Below, in pieces: positions 1 to 7,997 of a stretch of DNA of 64,000 nt (its first letter is position 1; every line of letters starts with the position of its first letter). Source of the DNA: Maribacter aquivivus (lineage in GTDB: Bacteria; Bacteroidota; Bacteroidia; Flavobacteriales; Flavobacteriaceae); NCBI RefSeq assembly GCF_900142175.1, contig NZ_FQZX01000003.1:1-64000 (forward strand). The letters are read 5' to 3'. The position numbers and the translations under genes were made by a program. A model generated the notes under the pieces. That model was not told the origin of the DNA, did no database searches, and saw only the letters and a program-made list of their open reading frames with translations.

Positions 1-25
1 TGCCCGTCAGGCTTGCGCATACGCT
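1..25 (+). rRNA. rrl: 23S rRNA, extreme 3' end (partial)
   Basis: The window opens with CCCGTCAGGCTTGCGC, which lines up with the last bases of bacterial 23S rRNA (ACCGTGAGGCTTAACC in E. coli, directly after TACTAAT). Only the terminus is present; the gene body lies upstream of the window. The 3' boundary is approximate. Support is the short match together with the 5S gene in the expected place about 165 bases downstream. Confidence 0.5.
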
Positions 26-188
26 CGTCCCGTTCTTAGGAACGGGGCGGACGACGATCTTTACTTCTTTCTTTTTATTACGAAAATTGCTTAATACTAT
101 AAGTGCTTCTTTCCTTTATAGGATCCTGTTCCATTCATGTCAACGATATTGCGGCGAAGGCCGCGATCGGGAATGCCCGATCTAAAAC
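26..188 (+). other. 23S-5S internal transcribed spacer
   Basis: Non-coding spacer between the two rRNA genes. It contains strong hairpins likely to be used in rRNA processing: CGTTC/GAACG with a TTAG loop inside a longer stem (about 27-55), GCGGC-GAAG-GCCGC near 151-164, and GATCGGGA/CCCGATC near 165-182. No tRNA is visible in it. Confidence 0.6.
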
Positions 189-299
189 TTAGGTGGCCAT
201 GGCGACGGGGCCCACCCCTTACCATTCCGAACAGGGAAGTTAAGACCGTTTGCGCCGATGGTACTGCTATATCAAGTGGGAGAGTAGGTAGCCGCCTTT
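189..299 (+). rRNA. rrf: 5S ribosomal RNA
   Basis: Recognisable 5S rRNA. The closing helix pairs AGGTGGC (191-197) with GCCGCCT (291-297). The conserved CCATTCCGAACAGGGAAGTTAAG block of loop B and helix III is at about 221-243, and GATGGTACTGC follows near 258. Length is about 110 nt, normal for Bacteroidota. It is the last gene of an rRNA operon transcribed rightward; ends are approximate. Any open reading frame through here is fortuitous. Confidence 0.93.
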
Positions 300-304
300 T
301 TCGA

Positions 305-338
305 AAGCCCTTTACAGTAATGTAAAGGGCTTTTTTTT
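305..338 (+). terminator. rRNA operon terminator
   Basis: Perfect 12-bp stem AAGCCCTTTACA / TGTAAAGGGCTT with a GTAA loop, followed by eight T residues. It lies directly behind 5S and is a typical intrinsic terminator. Confidence 0.9.
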
Positions 339-468
339 ATACCATAAAGTCAAGGTTAGGATTCATACTCTAATCTCTTGTTCTATTTTTGTCCTAAACT
401 TCATAAGAATAATTATTCAATTGAATGGTTGATAATAAGATTGTTCGATATATTAAGAACCGATTTAG

Positions 469-1101
469 ATGTCTTACTTAAAATCCTTAGAGAAAGAAGA
501 AAAGTTCAATACCATTTCACACGGTATTGGTGCATTATTGGCTATTGTAGGTATGGTATTATTGATTAAGTCAAATAGTCATAAATCTGAGTATGCAACG
601 TGGGGAATAGTAATATATAGTTTGTCATTAATAAGCATGTTAATAATATCTACGATATATCATGCAGTCGATAATAAAATTTGGAAACTAAGAATGAGAA
701 TTCTAGACCATATAAATATCTATTATCTAATAGCGGGCACGTATACTCCTGTAGCTTTAATAAAACTTATAAATGGTAATGGATGGTTGATTTTCTTTTC
801 TGTATGGGGTATTGCTATTGTTGGGACTAATTTAAAGCTTTTTTTTACAGGTAAATTTGAAATTGTGTCATTACTTCTTTACCTGGCAATGGGTTGGCTA
901 ATAGTATTTGATTTTGAAAACTTAGTAGATAATACTTCTGAATTAGGAATTCAATTGTTGATGTTAGGTGGAGCTTTCTATACTATAGGTATTGTATTCT
1001 ATGCGGTAAGAAAAATACCCTATAATCATTTTGTTTGGCACCTTTTTGTTTTAGCTGGTGCAATATGTCATTGGTTTTTTATCTATTTAGACGTTATTTA
1101 A
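469..1101 (+). CDS. trhA: TrhA/hemolysin III family (PAQR-like) membrane protein
   Basis: Predicted integral membrane protein of the hemolysin III / TrhA branch of the PAQR superfamily, 210 aa, normal length. Seven hydrophobic segments are visible. The family's conserved polar residues are present: NTISHG (H18), STIYHA (H65), LDH (D80, H81) and the C-terminal NHFVWHLFVLAGAICHW (H187, H191, H201), which build a metal-dependent hydrolase-like centre. Bacterial members have been tied to membrane fatty acid homeostasis; the older hemolysin name is poorly supported. The gene stands alone between the rRNA terminator and a convergent operon. A TATTTTTG box at 384-391 could be its -7 element, without a clear -33 partner. 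Confidence 0.9.
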   Translation: MSYLKSLEKEEKFNTISHGIGALLAIVGMVLLIKSNSHKSEYATWGIVIYSLSLISMLIISTIYHAVDNKIWKLRMRILDHINIYYLIAGTYTPVALIKLINGNGWLIFFSVWGIAIVGTNLKLFFTGKFEIVSLLLYLAMGWLIVFDFENLVDNTSELGIQLLMLGGAFYTIGIVFYAVRKIPYNHFVWHLFVLAGAICHWFFIYLDVI

Positions 1102-1123
1102 GGGCTAGCTCTTGTTCTGTAAA

Positions 1124-1549
1124 TTAAGAATCTATAATGTCTTTATATTCTTCGTAAAATGATTCTATTTTATACATAGAAGTATTCAAGAACTGCATAG
1201 TTTCTCTCCAACTGTTTTTATTGTGAATAGAAACATCCTTGATTTGAACGTAAATTCTTGAAATATCTTTTTGGTTATCTAGAATAAAGAAGTCTTCATA
1301 AATAGCTTCAGGAAGATATTCATCTATTAATATTGATTTTAGAGCTACCAGTTGGTCCCAAACTTTCACACGTTGTTCTAGATCTGAATCTACATCAATG
1401 GAAACCATTGCCATTTTTAAATTAAAATGAAACTTAAAGGATAGTCCTTTGACCTTAGTTTTATACAAAGTCCATTTATTTGGAAATGATTTTCCAAAAG
1501 CAATCCAAAATTCTTCACGTAATTTTCTAGAGTCTTCTTTACTAAACAT
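1124..1549 (-). CDS. DUF4268 domain-containing protein
   Basis: A 141-residue soluble protein rich in Trp, Phe and Lys, resembling the flavobacterial DUF4268 family (R-E-E-F-W near the N-terminus, then W-x-L-Y-K-T-K and the late N-S-W-R-E-T segment). In some bacteria this domain is fused to nuclease-like domains, but here it stands alone and no catalytic motif can be named. The ATG directly abuts the stop codon of the upstream ZIP transporter gene, so the two are almost certainly cotranscribed and translationally coupled. Function unknown. Confidence 0.7.
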   Translation of the reverse strand: MFSKEDSRKLREEFWIAFGKSFPNKWTLYKTKVKGLSFKFHFNLKMAMVSIDVDSDLEQRVKVWDQLVALKSILIDEYLPEAIYEDFFILDNQKDISRIYVQIKDVSIHNKNSWRETMQFLNTSMYKIESFYEEYKDIIDS

Positions 1550-2221
1550 TTATAAAAAATATGCGATTGTTATTCCTAGTATAATAACCAGTAACTTCCT
1601 TAAATTGAATTTATGACCTTCAGAACTTTCAAATAATATTACGGTAGAAATATGTAAAAATACTCCTATTACTAAAGCATTTAGATAAACACCGTATCTA
1701 GATAATAAATCAATGGTATGCGCTAAATAGGTGCCTAAAGGAGTCATTATGGCAAACAATACCATAAAGAGCCCGGCTTGCACTGGCTTTAAATTAGAAC
1801 CTAAAAGGAAAATACTTAATATAATCGCTATTGGAATTTTGTGAATTAGAATTCCATAAATAATAGTATCATTGGTACCTATTGGAAGACCTTCAAGAAG
1901 TGAATGAATACAAAGACTGATAAAGAGTAACCATGGAAAATTTTGACTCTCTTTTGATATGTGTACATGACCGTGTTCTGCCCCTTTAGAGAAGAATTCT
2001 AAAAATATTTGAAATAGTATTCCTAACATTATGAAAACTCCAATGGACTTTGAATCAATAGTTGAATAAACTTCAGGTAGCATTTCAAATATTGTAAGTG
2101 CTAAAAGGAAAGCACCACTAAATGCTAGTAAAAGTTTAAATGATTCATTTTTTTGTGGCTTTGCTATAAAGACAAAAAGAAAACTAATTAACACTCCTAG
2201 AATTGGTAAAATATAAATCAT
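1550..2221 (-). CDS. ZIP family metal transporter
   Basis: Inner-membrane divalent cation importer of the ZIP family (zinc, iron or related metals), 223 aa. About eight membrane segments. The signature metal-site helices are clear: HSLLEGLP (H106, E110) and HKIP (H127). A short histidine cluster EHGHVH (82-87) lies in the cytoplasmic loop between segments 3 and 4, as usual for the family. It is first in a two-gene operon with the DUF4268 gene. A TAATTTTG -7 box (2284-2277, minus strand) lies about 55 bases upstream. Substrate metal cannot be read from the sequence. Confidence 0.88.
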   Translation of the reverse strand: MIYILPILGVLISFLFVFIAKPQKNESFKLLLAFSGAFLLALTIFEMLPEVYSTIDSKSIGVFIMLGILFQIFLEFFSKGAEHGHVHISKESQNFPWLLFISLCIHSLLEGLPIGTNDTIIYGILIHKIPIAIILSIFLLGSNLKPVQAGLFMVLFAIMTPLGTYLAHTIDLLSRYGVYLNALVIGVFLHISTVILFESSEGHKFNLRKLLVIILGITIAYFL

Positions 2222-2276
2222 GTAGATGCTAATTAAGCTTTTAGAAAAGGAAATAGGTCATTAATTAAACTAGCGT

Positions 2277-2295
2277 CAAAATTAGCGTATTTTTG
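2277..2295. promoter_or_regulatory. Back-to-back divergent -7 boxes
   Basis: TAATTTTG on the minus strand (2284-2277) and TATTTTTG on the plus strand (2288-2295) both match the Bacteroidota -7 consensus TAnnTTTG and are separated by three bases. They would drive the ZIP operon and the THUMP methyltransferase gene. Clear TTG or TTTG -33 elements are not obvious for either. Confidence 0.55.
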
Positions 2296-2309
2296 CGGTA
2301 CGAGAAAAG

Positions 2310-3485
2310 ATGAATATGGGTAATAATTTTAAAATGGTCGCTAAGACCTTATTTGGTTTTGAAGAGCTTTTGTCTAAGGAACTTAGAAATCTTGGTGCTA
2401 GCAATGTTGTAGAGGGAACTAGGAATGTATCTTTTGAAGGAGATACTGGTTTTATGTACAAAGCTAATCTATGTTTAAGAACAGCAATTAAAATTATTAA
2501 GCCTATACATTCTTTTCGTGTTAGGGATGAAAATGATTTGTACAAGAAAATTTATGCAATGGATTGGACAGAACATCTTTCTGTCAGTGAAACCTTTGCT
2601 ATAGATGCTACCGTGAACTCTGAGCAGTTTACACATTCTTTATATGTGTCTCAAAAGACAAAAGATGCGATAGTTGATAAGTTTAGAGAAACTGATGGTA
2701 CAAGACCAGATGTAGACGTTAAAGATCCAGATCTTCGTATAAATATTCATATTCATAATAATGAGTGTAATGTTTCATTAGATAGTTCTGGTTATTCATT
2801 ACATAAAAGAGGCTACCGTACAGCTACCAATATTGCACCTATAAATGAAGTTTTGGCTTCAGGGTTGTTATTATTAAGCGGGTGGGACGGACAGTCTGAC
2901 TTTTTAGATCCTATGTGTGGTAGTGGTACCATGTTAACAGAGGCAGCAATGATTGCTTGTAATATACCGGCGAACATTAATAGAAAAGGTTTTGCTTTTG
3001 AGAAATGGACCGACTTTGATGCTGATTTATTTGAAAAAATTATTGATTCAAGCTTAAAGAAAACTAGAGAGTTTCATTATAAAATTATCGGTTACGATAA
3101 AGCACCTTCAGCGGTAAGAAAAGCTCAAGATAATATTGAGAATGCTAATCTAGAAGATTATATAACAGTAGAGCGAAAAGATTTTTTCAAAACAGAAAAA
3201 GAATCGCAAGGAACGCTTCATATGTGTTTTAATCCGCCATATGGTGAGCGTTTGGATATTGAAATGGAGAACTTTTATAGTGCAATAGGTGACACCTTAA
3301 AACAAGGATATCCAGGTACGAATGCATGGTTTATAACTAGTAATCTGCCAGCTTTGAAATATGTAGGCTTAAGACCTTCTCGTAAAATAAAAGTGTTTAA
3401 TAGCCACTTAGAGTCTCGTTTGGTGAAGTATGAGATGTACGAAGGTAGTAAGAAAGCGAAGTATCAAAAAAACACAGAAGAATGA
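2310..3485 (+). CDS. THUMP-domain class I SAM-dependent RNA methyltransferase (RlmL-like)
   Basis: Predicted RNA (guanine-N2) methyltransferase of the RlmL/TrmN type, 391 aa. The N-terminal THUMP region (about 60-165) binds RNA. The Rossmann methyltransferase domain has the SAM motif DPMCGSGTMLTEA and the catalytic NPPYGERL (N308-P-P-Y). E. coli RlmL methylates 23S G2445 and carries a second domain; this protein has only the N-terminal half. Start: ATG at 2310 with a second in-frame ATG at 2316; both lie 15-21 bases after a TATTTTTG box. The stop overlaps the next gene by four bases (ATGA). Confidence 0.88.
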   Translation: MNMGNNFKMVAKTLFGFEELLSKELRNLGASNVVEGTRNVSFEGDTGFMYKANLCLRTAIKIIKPIHSFRVRDENDLYKKIYAMDWTEHLSVSETFAIDATVNSEQFTHSLYVSQKTKDAIVDKFRETDGTRPDVDVKDPDLRINIHIHNNECNVSLDSSGYSLHKRGYRTATNIAPINEVLASGLLLLSGWDGQSDFLDPMCGSGTMLTEAAMIACNIPANINRKGFAFEKWTDFDADLFEKIIDSSLKKTREFHYKIIGYDKAPSAVRKAQDNIENANLEDYITVERKDFFKTEKESQGTLHMCFNPPYGERLDIEMENFYSAIGDTLKQGYPGTNAWFITSNLPALKYVGLRPSRKIKVFNSHLESRLVKYEMYEGSKKAKYQKNTEE

Positions 3486-3712
3486 AGTTAAAGTATAAAG
3501 TTCTAATCTTTAATTTTTTAAGTTTCGCGGTGCTGTTTGTTTTATTTCGTTATATTTTATACGTTACCGTAACTATGAACTCTCTTTATTTATCTGCTAT
3601 TGCTGCCATTAGCGCTTCTTTCTTAGCGCCTAAATTTGCTGTAACCAAAATAGAGGGTGTAGAGAAAATTGTGATGAAATGGATTTTTATAAAGGGCTTT
3701 AAAATTTTATAG
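3482..3712 (+). CDS. Small conserved two-helix membrane protein
   Basis: A 76-residue protein with two hydrophobic helices (about 5-30 and 35-52) and a basic C-terminal tail. Not recognised beyond being typical of small flavobacterial membrane proteins. Its ATG overlaps the stop of the THUMP methyltransferase (ATGA), so it is translated from the same mRNA. Its 3' end overlaps the convergent DUF6048 gene by six bases. Confidence 0.65.
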   Translation: MKLKYKVLIFNFLSFAVLFVLFRYILYVTVTMNSLYLSAIAAISASFLAPKFAVTKIEGVEKIVMKWIFIKGFKIL

Positions 3713-4492
3713 GCGTTCTTTTGGTTTTGGTGGACCTTGTGGTTCGCTAGATAATTCAATCTTTTTCTTAATCTTATTTTTCTTTTTATAAAGCGGTAAG
3801 AAATAAGAAATACTGTAGTTATACCCTATCCCGAAATTACTATCCCAGGTTACCTTGTTAAAACCTGGTATCCAAAGATTAGGAAAGCGCTCATCTTCAT
3901 TTTGACTTAAAATAAGACCTAAGCGAATACTTGCTCCCATATACAAATTGGAGAACACTTCCACTTTCGTGCCAAAAACGCCCTCTATCCATGTGGCATT
4001 AAGACCAGAGAATTTCTCAGGTACATCAGAACCGTTAGAAAATCCGTCTGGACTCCAGTATCTATTCGTATCAAAGTATTGATAATTATTAAGCGTATTG
4101 TCGAAAGTACTGAATGCTAATCTGCCACCCATATAAATTAAGTTTCGCTCACCGTACCAGTTTGCATAAGTATTTTTGTTTACACCTATTTTTAGGTAAT
4201 TACCCGAGGTGGTGAAGTTATATAAGTCTTCTTGTCGCGTTTTCTCTTCTGTACCTAATTCTGCAGCCAAATATAAATTTTGCGTTAATCTATAATCAGC
4301 TACTATTTCGAAGCCTTTGTAATTATCATCTAAAGCACCTGTTATAATTCTACTTAAATCAATACCCAAACCTAAGCCATATGACTGTTTGTACTCAACA
4401 GTATCTTTGGGGTTTAGATCAATAGGCTTACTTTGGCTAAATACCGAACAAGTAATTAAAAGGAATAAAAGATTAATGAAATATCTTGACAT
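3707..4492 (-). CDS. DUF6048 family outer-membrane beta-barrel protein
   Basis: A 261-residue exported protein: signal peptide ending near CSVFSQS (about residue 20), then a succession of amphipathic beta strands with aromatic girdles, typical of an eight- to ten-stranded outer-membrane barrel, and a Lys/Pro-rich C-terminal tail. It matches the flavobacterial DUF6048 family, which sits next to a DUF6452 lipoprotein gene. Its ATG overlaps the upstream DUF6452 gene by 20 bases, so the pair is coupled and probably works together in the envelope. No biochemical function is known to me. Confidence 0.75.
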   Translation of the reverse strand: MSRYFINLLFLLITCSVFSQSKPIDLNPKDTVEYKQSYGLGLGIDLSRIITGALDDNYKGFEIVADYRLTQNLYLAAELGTEEKTRQEDLYNFTTSGNYLKIGVNKNTYANWYGERNLIYMGGRLAFSTFDNTLNNYQYFDTNRYWSPDGFSNGSDVPEKFSGLNATWIEGVFGTKVEVFSNLYMGASIRLGLILSQNEDERFPNLWIPGFNKVTWDSNFGIGYNYSISYFLPLYKKKNKIKKKIELSSEPQGPPKPKERL

Positions 4493-4979
4493 GTGTAGAA
4501 TCTGAGTTAGTGACTAACGATTTTGTTATTTCGATATCTTGAATCCAATTATCAGAATCGGCGGTTACATTTGCATCCAATTCATCATAGTTAACTACAA
4601 AACCACAACCACGAGATAGAAAGTCTTCAATTCTTGAGTATGAAAAATTAATGGTGTCAACGTTACCTGTTTCTGCCCCGTCATCATTAGCAGCGGAGTT
4701 TTTTATTAATATAAAGCTAGTAGTGTCTTCATCTGTTTTCAACGGAATTGATATAGTACTTAAATTGCTGCGGTCTGTAACGGTATTTACGGTAACCGTT
4801 TGACCAACACCAACGACTCTTAAAGTTGGTACTTCTTTTAAGGTAGCTGTATCTGAAATATCATAAAATTCTATGACAAGTAGGGGAGTGTCACCTTCTA
4901 CGCAGATATCATCTTTCTCACATGATGATGCGGACATAATCCCCAGAAAAATTAATAATCCGATTTGAAATCTTCTCAT
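4473..4979 (-). CDS. DUF6452 family lipoprotein
   Basis: A 168-residue lipoprotein: signal peptide with lipobox SASSC (Cys20) followed by EKDD. Acidic-lysine residues right after the lipid-bearing Cys resemble the lipoprotein export signal described in Capnocytophaga and Flavobacterium, so surface exposure is a reasonable inference. The mature part looks like a beta-rich domain with two further cysteines (C-V-E-G-D and R-G-C-G-F). It starts one base after the rlmD stop codon and overlaps the DUF6048 gene, giving an operon rlmD / DUF6452 / DUF6048. Confidence 0.75.
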   Translation of the reverse strand: MRRFQIGLLIFLGIMSASSCEKDDICVEGDTPLLVIEFYDISDTATLKEVPTLRVVGVGQTVTVNTVTDRSNLSTISIPLKTDEDTTSFILIKNSAANDDGAETGNVDTINFSYSRIEDFLSRGCGFVVNYDELDANVTADSDNWIQDIEITKSLVTNSDSTHVKIFH

Positions 4980-4980
4980 T

Positions 4981-6393
4981 TTAAACTTTCTTTTCTAAAA
5001 GTACAACATTTTCTACGTGATGGGTTTGCGGAAACATGTCTACAGGCTGAACCTTGGTAATATCATACATTTCTTTCATTAGCTCTAGATCTCTTGCCTG
5101 TGTTGCGCTATTACAGCTCACGTAAACTACTTTTTTAGGCGCTATGTTCAGTATTTGCTGAACTACGTCTTTATGCATACCATCGCGCGGAGGATCTGTA
5201 ATGATAACATCTGGGACACCGTTTTGAGCTATAAATTGTTCGTTGAAAACATTTTTCATATCGCCAACAAAAAAATCAACGTTCTCAATTTCGTTTCGTT
5301 CTGCATTTGCCTTGGCATCTAAAATTGCTTCAGGTACCGATTCTATACCCACTACTTTTTTTGCTTTTTTAGAAACGAATTGTGCAATAGTACCAGTGCC
5401 CGTATACAAATCATATACTAATTCATCACCTTTTAAATCGGCAAAATTTCTGGTAATTTTATATAACTCGTATGCTTGCTCTGAATTTGTTTGATAAAAG
5501 GATTTTGCATTAATCTTGAATTTCAACCCTTCCATTTCTTCAAAAATATGGTCTCTACCAGAAAAACAGATAATTTCTTGATCGTATATAGTATCGTTCT
5601 GTTTTGGGTTGATTACATATAATAAAGACGTAATCTCAGGAAAAGTTATAGAAAGATGATTTAAGAGTAATTCTCTTTTCTCTTTATCGTTTTCAAAAAA
5701 CTGTACCAATATCATTATTTCACCAATAGATGATGTACGTATCATTAATGTACGCAGCATGCCATATTGATTTCTTGGATTAAAAAAGGTTAATCCGTTT
5801 TCAACTGCAAATTTTTTGGTTTCTAGACGTATTGCGTTTGATGGGTCTTTTTGTAGGTGACACTTTTTTATGTCCAAAATCTTGTCCCACATGCCAGGTA
5901 TATGAAAACCTAAGGCATTTCTATCTTCAATTTGATTATCAGATTTTACTTCTTCAAGCGTTAACCAACGACTATCAGAAAAAGAAAATTCCATTTTGTT
6001 TCTGTAGAAGTATTGTTGTTCTGAGCCAAGAATTGGTGTGAGCTCAGGCAAATCTAAATGACCTATTCTTTTTAAATTATTTTCTACTTCTTTCTGCTTA
6101 TAAAAAAGCTGGTGTTCGTAGCCCATATCTTGCCACTTGCAGCCTCCACAAACATTAAAATGCTGACAAACTGGATCTACTCTTTTATCTGAAAGACTAT
6201 GAAAGTTAATAGCAGTTCCTTCAAAGTATGCTTTTCTCTTTTTGGTAGTTTGAACATCTACTACGTCACCTGGTACGGTGTTGTTTAAAAAAATGACCCT
6301 ACCATCAGGAGCTTTGCCAATAGTTTTACCTTTTGCAGCAGCATCGGTTACCATTACATTTTCAAAAACTACTCGTTTTGTCTTTTTTCGCAT
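4981..6393 (-). CDS. rlmD: 23S rRNA (uracil-5-)-methyltransferase RlmD
   Basis: SAM-dependent enzyme that makes m5U at position 1939 of 23S rRNA, about 470 aa. A TRAM domain covers residues 10-60. Iron-sulfur ligands are C-x5-C-x2-C (CQHFNVCGGC) plus a later Cys (KKCHLQ). The SAM motif DLYTGTGTIAQF, the IITDPPRDG motif and the catalytic nucleophile VSCNS follow. An ATG nine codons upstream (6420) exists, but the start at 6393 matches family N-termini, and a TACTTTTG -7 box at 6405-6398 lies between the two ATGs, so a transcript from that box can only use the internal start. Lead gene of the rlmD / DUF6452 / DUF6048 operon. Confidence 0.92.
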   Translation of the reverse strand: MRKKTKRVVFENVMVTDAAAKGKTIGKAPDGRVIFLNNTVPGDVVDVQTTKKRKAYFEGTAINFHSLSDKRVDPVCQHFNVCGGCKWQDMGYEHQLFYKQKEVENNLKRIGHLDLPELTPILGSEQQYFYRNKMEFSFSDSRWLTLEEVKSDNQIEDRNALGFHIPGMWDKILDIKKCHLQKDPSNAIRLETKKFAVENGLTFFNPRNQYGMLRTLMIRTSSIGEIMILVQFFENDKEKRELLLNHLSITFPEITSLLYVINPKQNDTIYDQEIICFSGRDHIFEEMEGLKFKINAKSFYQTNSEQAYELYKITRNFADLKGDELVYDLYTGTGTIAQFVSKKAKKVVGIESVPEAILDAKANAERNEIENVDFFVGDMKNVFNEQFIAQNGVPDVIITDPPRDGMHKDVVQQILNIAPKKVVYVSCNSATQARDLELMKEMYDITKVQPVDMFPQTHHVENVVLLEKKV

Positions 6394-6397
6394 GTGG

Positions 6398-6405
6398 CAA
6401 AAGTA
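6398..6405 (-). promoter_or_regulatory. -7 box of rlmD, near-leaderless
   Basis: TACTTTTG matches TAnnTTTG and ends four bases before the rlmD ATG, so transcription should begin at or within a base or two of the start codon. No good TTG -33 element is seen at the standard distance. Confidence 0.5.
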
Positions 6406-6514
6406 AGCATCCGTTGGCATTTATTATAACTAATAAACAAAGTAGACCTGTTATATTTAGTTAAAAAAGTTAGTTTAATTAAGAGGTGAAGCTATGATTT
6501 GTTTTGTAGAAATG

Positions 6515-6553
6515 AAAAAGTCCGGAAACCTTTGTTATAAGATTTCCGGACTC
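6515..6553 (-). terminator. Terminator of the MscS-like gene
   Basis: On the minus strand AGTCCGGAAA pairs with TTTCCGGACT (10 bp) around a 14-base loop, followed by a T run. It lies about 25 bases behind the channel gene. Confidence 0.8.
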
Positions 6554-6577
6554 TGAAAATTAAATAGGTTTTTGCTA

Positions 6578-7750
6578 CTATTTAGTTTTATTGAATTTAT
6601 TTAAAATTCTTTCCATTTGTTTACCAGCGGCTTCTCTACCTCCAAGTCCAAATGATAAAGCAATTGTTACAGCAATGGTACCTAGTGTAATACCAAAAGC
6701 CATATTTATTATTTCATCGCCAATACCCATTGTTTTAAGACCCATTGCCAAGAAAATAGCTAAAATGCACATTCTTACAATTGAAGCAACAAAAAGACTG
6801 TTTTCATCTTTAGCCATTGCTTTGTGAGCTGTAGAGGCTATCCAATTTCCTATGATTAAGATTACTAATCCGAAAAGAATATTTCCAGAAACTCCTACTA
6901 AAGTGTCTAGTACATTGGTAAGTTTTTCAAATTCTAATTTTTCTAATGCAGTGGTAATTCCGAAAAGAACAATGAAAAAATATACAACATTACCTAGAAG
7001 TTTTGCAAGGTTTGTGTTCGATGATAAGCTGCTTAAATTCATTCGGTTAACAATACCATCTAAATTTAAACTCTCTAATAAGTCTGTAACTAAGTTAGCA
7101 ACAAATTTACCTCCAATAACGAAGATTAATAGAATAAGTACAGCAACAATTATTTTCGGAATTGCATTAAAAAATTGTTCTAACATATGGGTAGCTGGAA
7201 CAGAAATAGCATCCATATTTAAAATATTTAAAGCCGTAATCAATAAGGGTATAAATATGAATATGAAAACAACTTTTTTAAGTATGTTGACTAAATTTAA
7301 ATTCTCTGGTAGTTTTAATTTAGGTACAAAACTTTGTATAGTTTCACCAGAAAGACCTACTAGTTCAGATACTATGGTAGCTAGCATATAACCTATATAA
7401 CCTACTAGTCCTGCACCAACAATATTAGGTATGTAATCTGTAAAGCCATTTAGTAAATTTTTGACCGGGTCTAAAACACTTGTCATGCCTAGTTTTTCTA
7501 GGGCTAGCATGAAAACAAAAATCATGATAAAGAAGTATACAAGTTTGCCTATAAAAGAAGAAAGCACAACTTTACCAGACCCTAGTTTACTATCAATATC
7601 AGTTCGTTTAATTAATTTGGTAATAAGTCTTTTCAAAAATCCGGCAATAAACCATCCTATAAGAAGGATAAGTATTGCGCCGATGGTGGTTGGTAAAAAA
7701 TCGCCGACTGAATTTGAAAGGCTAGACATCATGTTCTCTAAATAATTCAT
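6578..7750 (-). CDS. Mechanosensitive channel-related protein with repeated TM-helix modules
   Basis: A 390-residue polytopic membrane protein of the MscS-related family built from conserved TM-helix repeats. Four copies of a pattern like (I/L)P-x-I-(I/V)-x-A-x-L-I-L-L-I-G are visible at about 19-45, 107-132, 197-225 and 287-312. The C-terminal segment LGTIAVTIALSFGLGGREAAG (two parts) resembles the pore-lining TM3 of MscS. The cytosolic beta domain of classical MscS is absent and the protein ends about 15 residues after the pore-like helix. Role in osmotic pressure release is inferred. Single gene with its own terminator. Confidence 0.8.
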   Translation of the reverse strand: MNYLENMMSSLSNSVGDFLPTTIGAILILLIGWFIAGFLKRLITKLIKRTDIDSKLGSGKVVLSSFIGKLVYFFIMIFVFMLALEKLGMTSVLDPVKNLLNGFTDYIPNIVGAGLVGYIGYMLATIVSELVGLSGETIQSFVPKLKLPENLNLVNILKKVVFIFIFIPLLITALNILNMDAISVPATHMLEQFFNAIPKIIVAVLILLIFVIGGKFVANLVTDLLESLNLDGIVNRMNLSSLSSNTNLAKLLGNVVYFFIVLFGITTALEKLEFEKLTNVLDTLVGVSGNILFGLVILIIGNWIASTAHKAMAKDENSLFVASIVRMCILAIFLAMGLKTMGIGDEIINMAFGITLGTIAVTIALSFGLGGREAAGKQMERILNKFNKTK

Positions 7751-7997
7751 AGTGTTCTTTTTATAATAAATTGGTTCTATTCATTAGGACACAAATTTTT
7801 GTTAAAGGTCACATTTTATCGTAGTTCATAGGTTCTTTTAAGTTTTATAGTGGTTCGAAAAAAATATTTATTATGTTTGTAATTCTACAGGATGATTTCT
7901 CTCCCACGCTGAATTTTCGCCCCGATGACTTTTCGGGATTTGAAAGGAAAAAGGTATAGAAGGAATTGCTAAAGTTTTATTTAAAGTAATTTTTATC
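7751..7997. other. Divergent intergenic region between channel gene and rocD
   Basis: 247 bases without a gene. An imperfect hairpin CCCCGATG-ACTTTT-CGGG lies near 7919-7937. No exact TAnnTTTG box is found next to either start, so the promoters of both flanking genes remain unassigned. Confidence 0.5.

Noticed and set aside
137..325. 62-codon open frame on the plus strand
   Set aside because: It lies across the spacer, the 5S rRNA gene and its terminator; its reading frame has no family resemblance and RNA genes explain the bases.
6394..6420. Longer RlmD starting at 6420
   Set aside because: The -7 box TACTTTTG is inside this extension and family N-termini match the internal ATG.
6591..7745. 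Three plus-strand open frames opposite the MscS-like gene
   Set aside because: They are antisense shadows of a repetitive hydrophobic coding sequence, with no start signals or family features.
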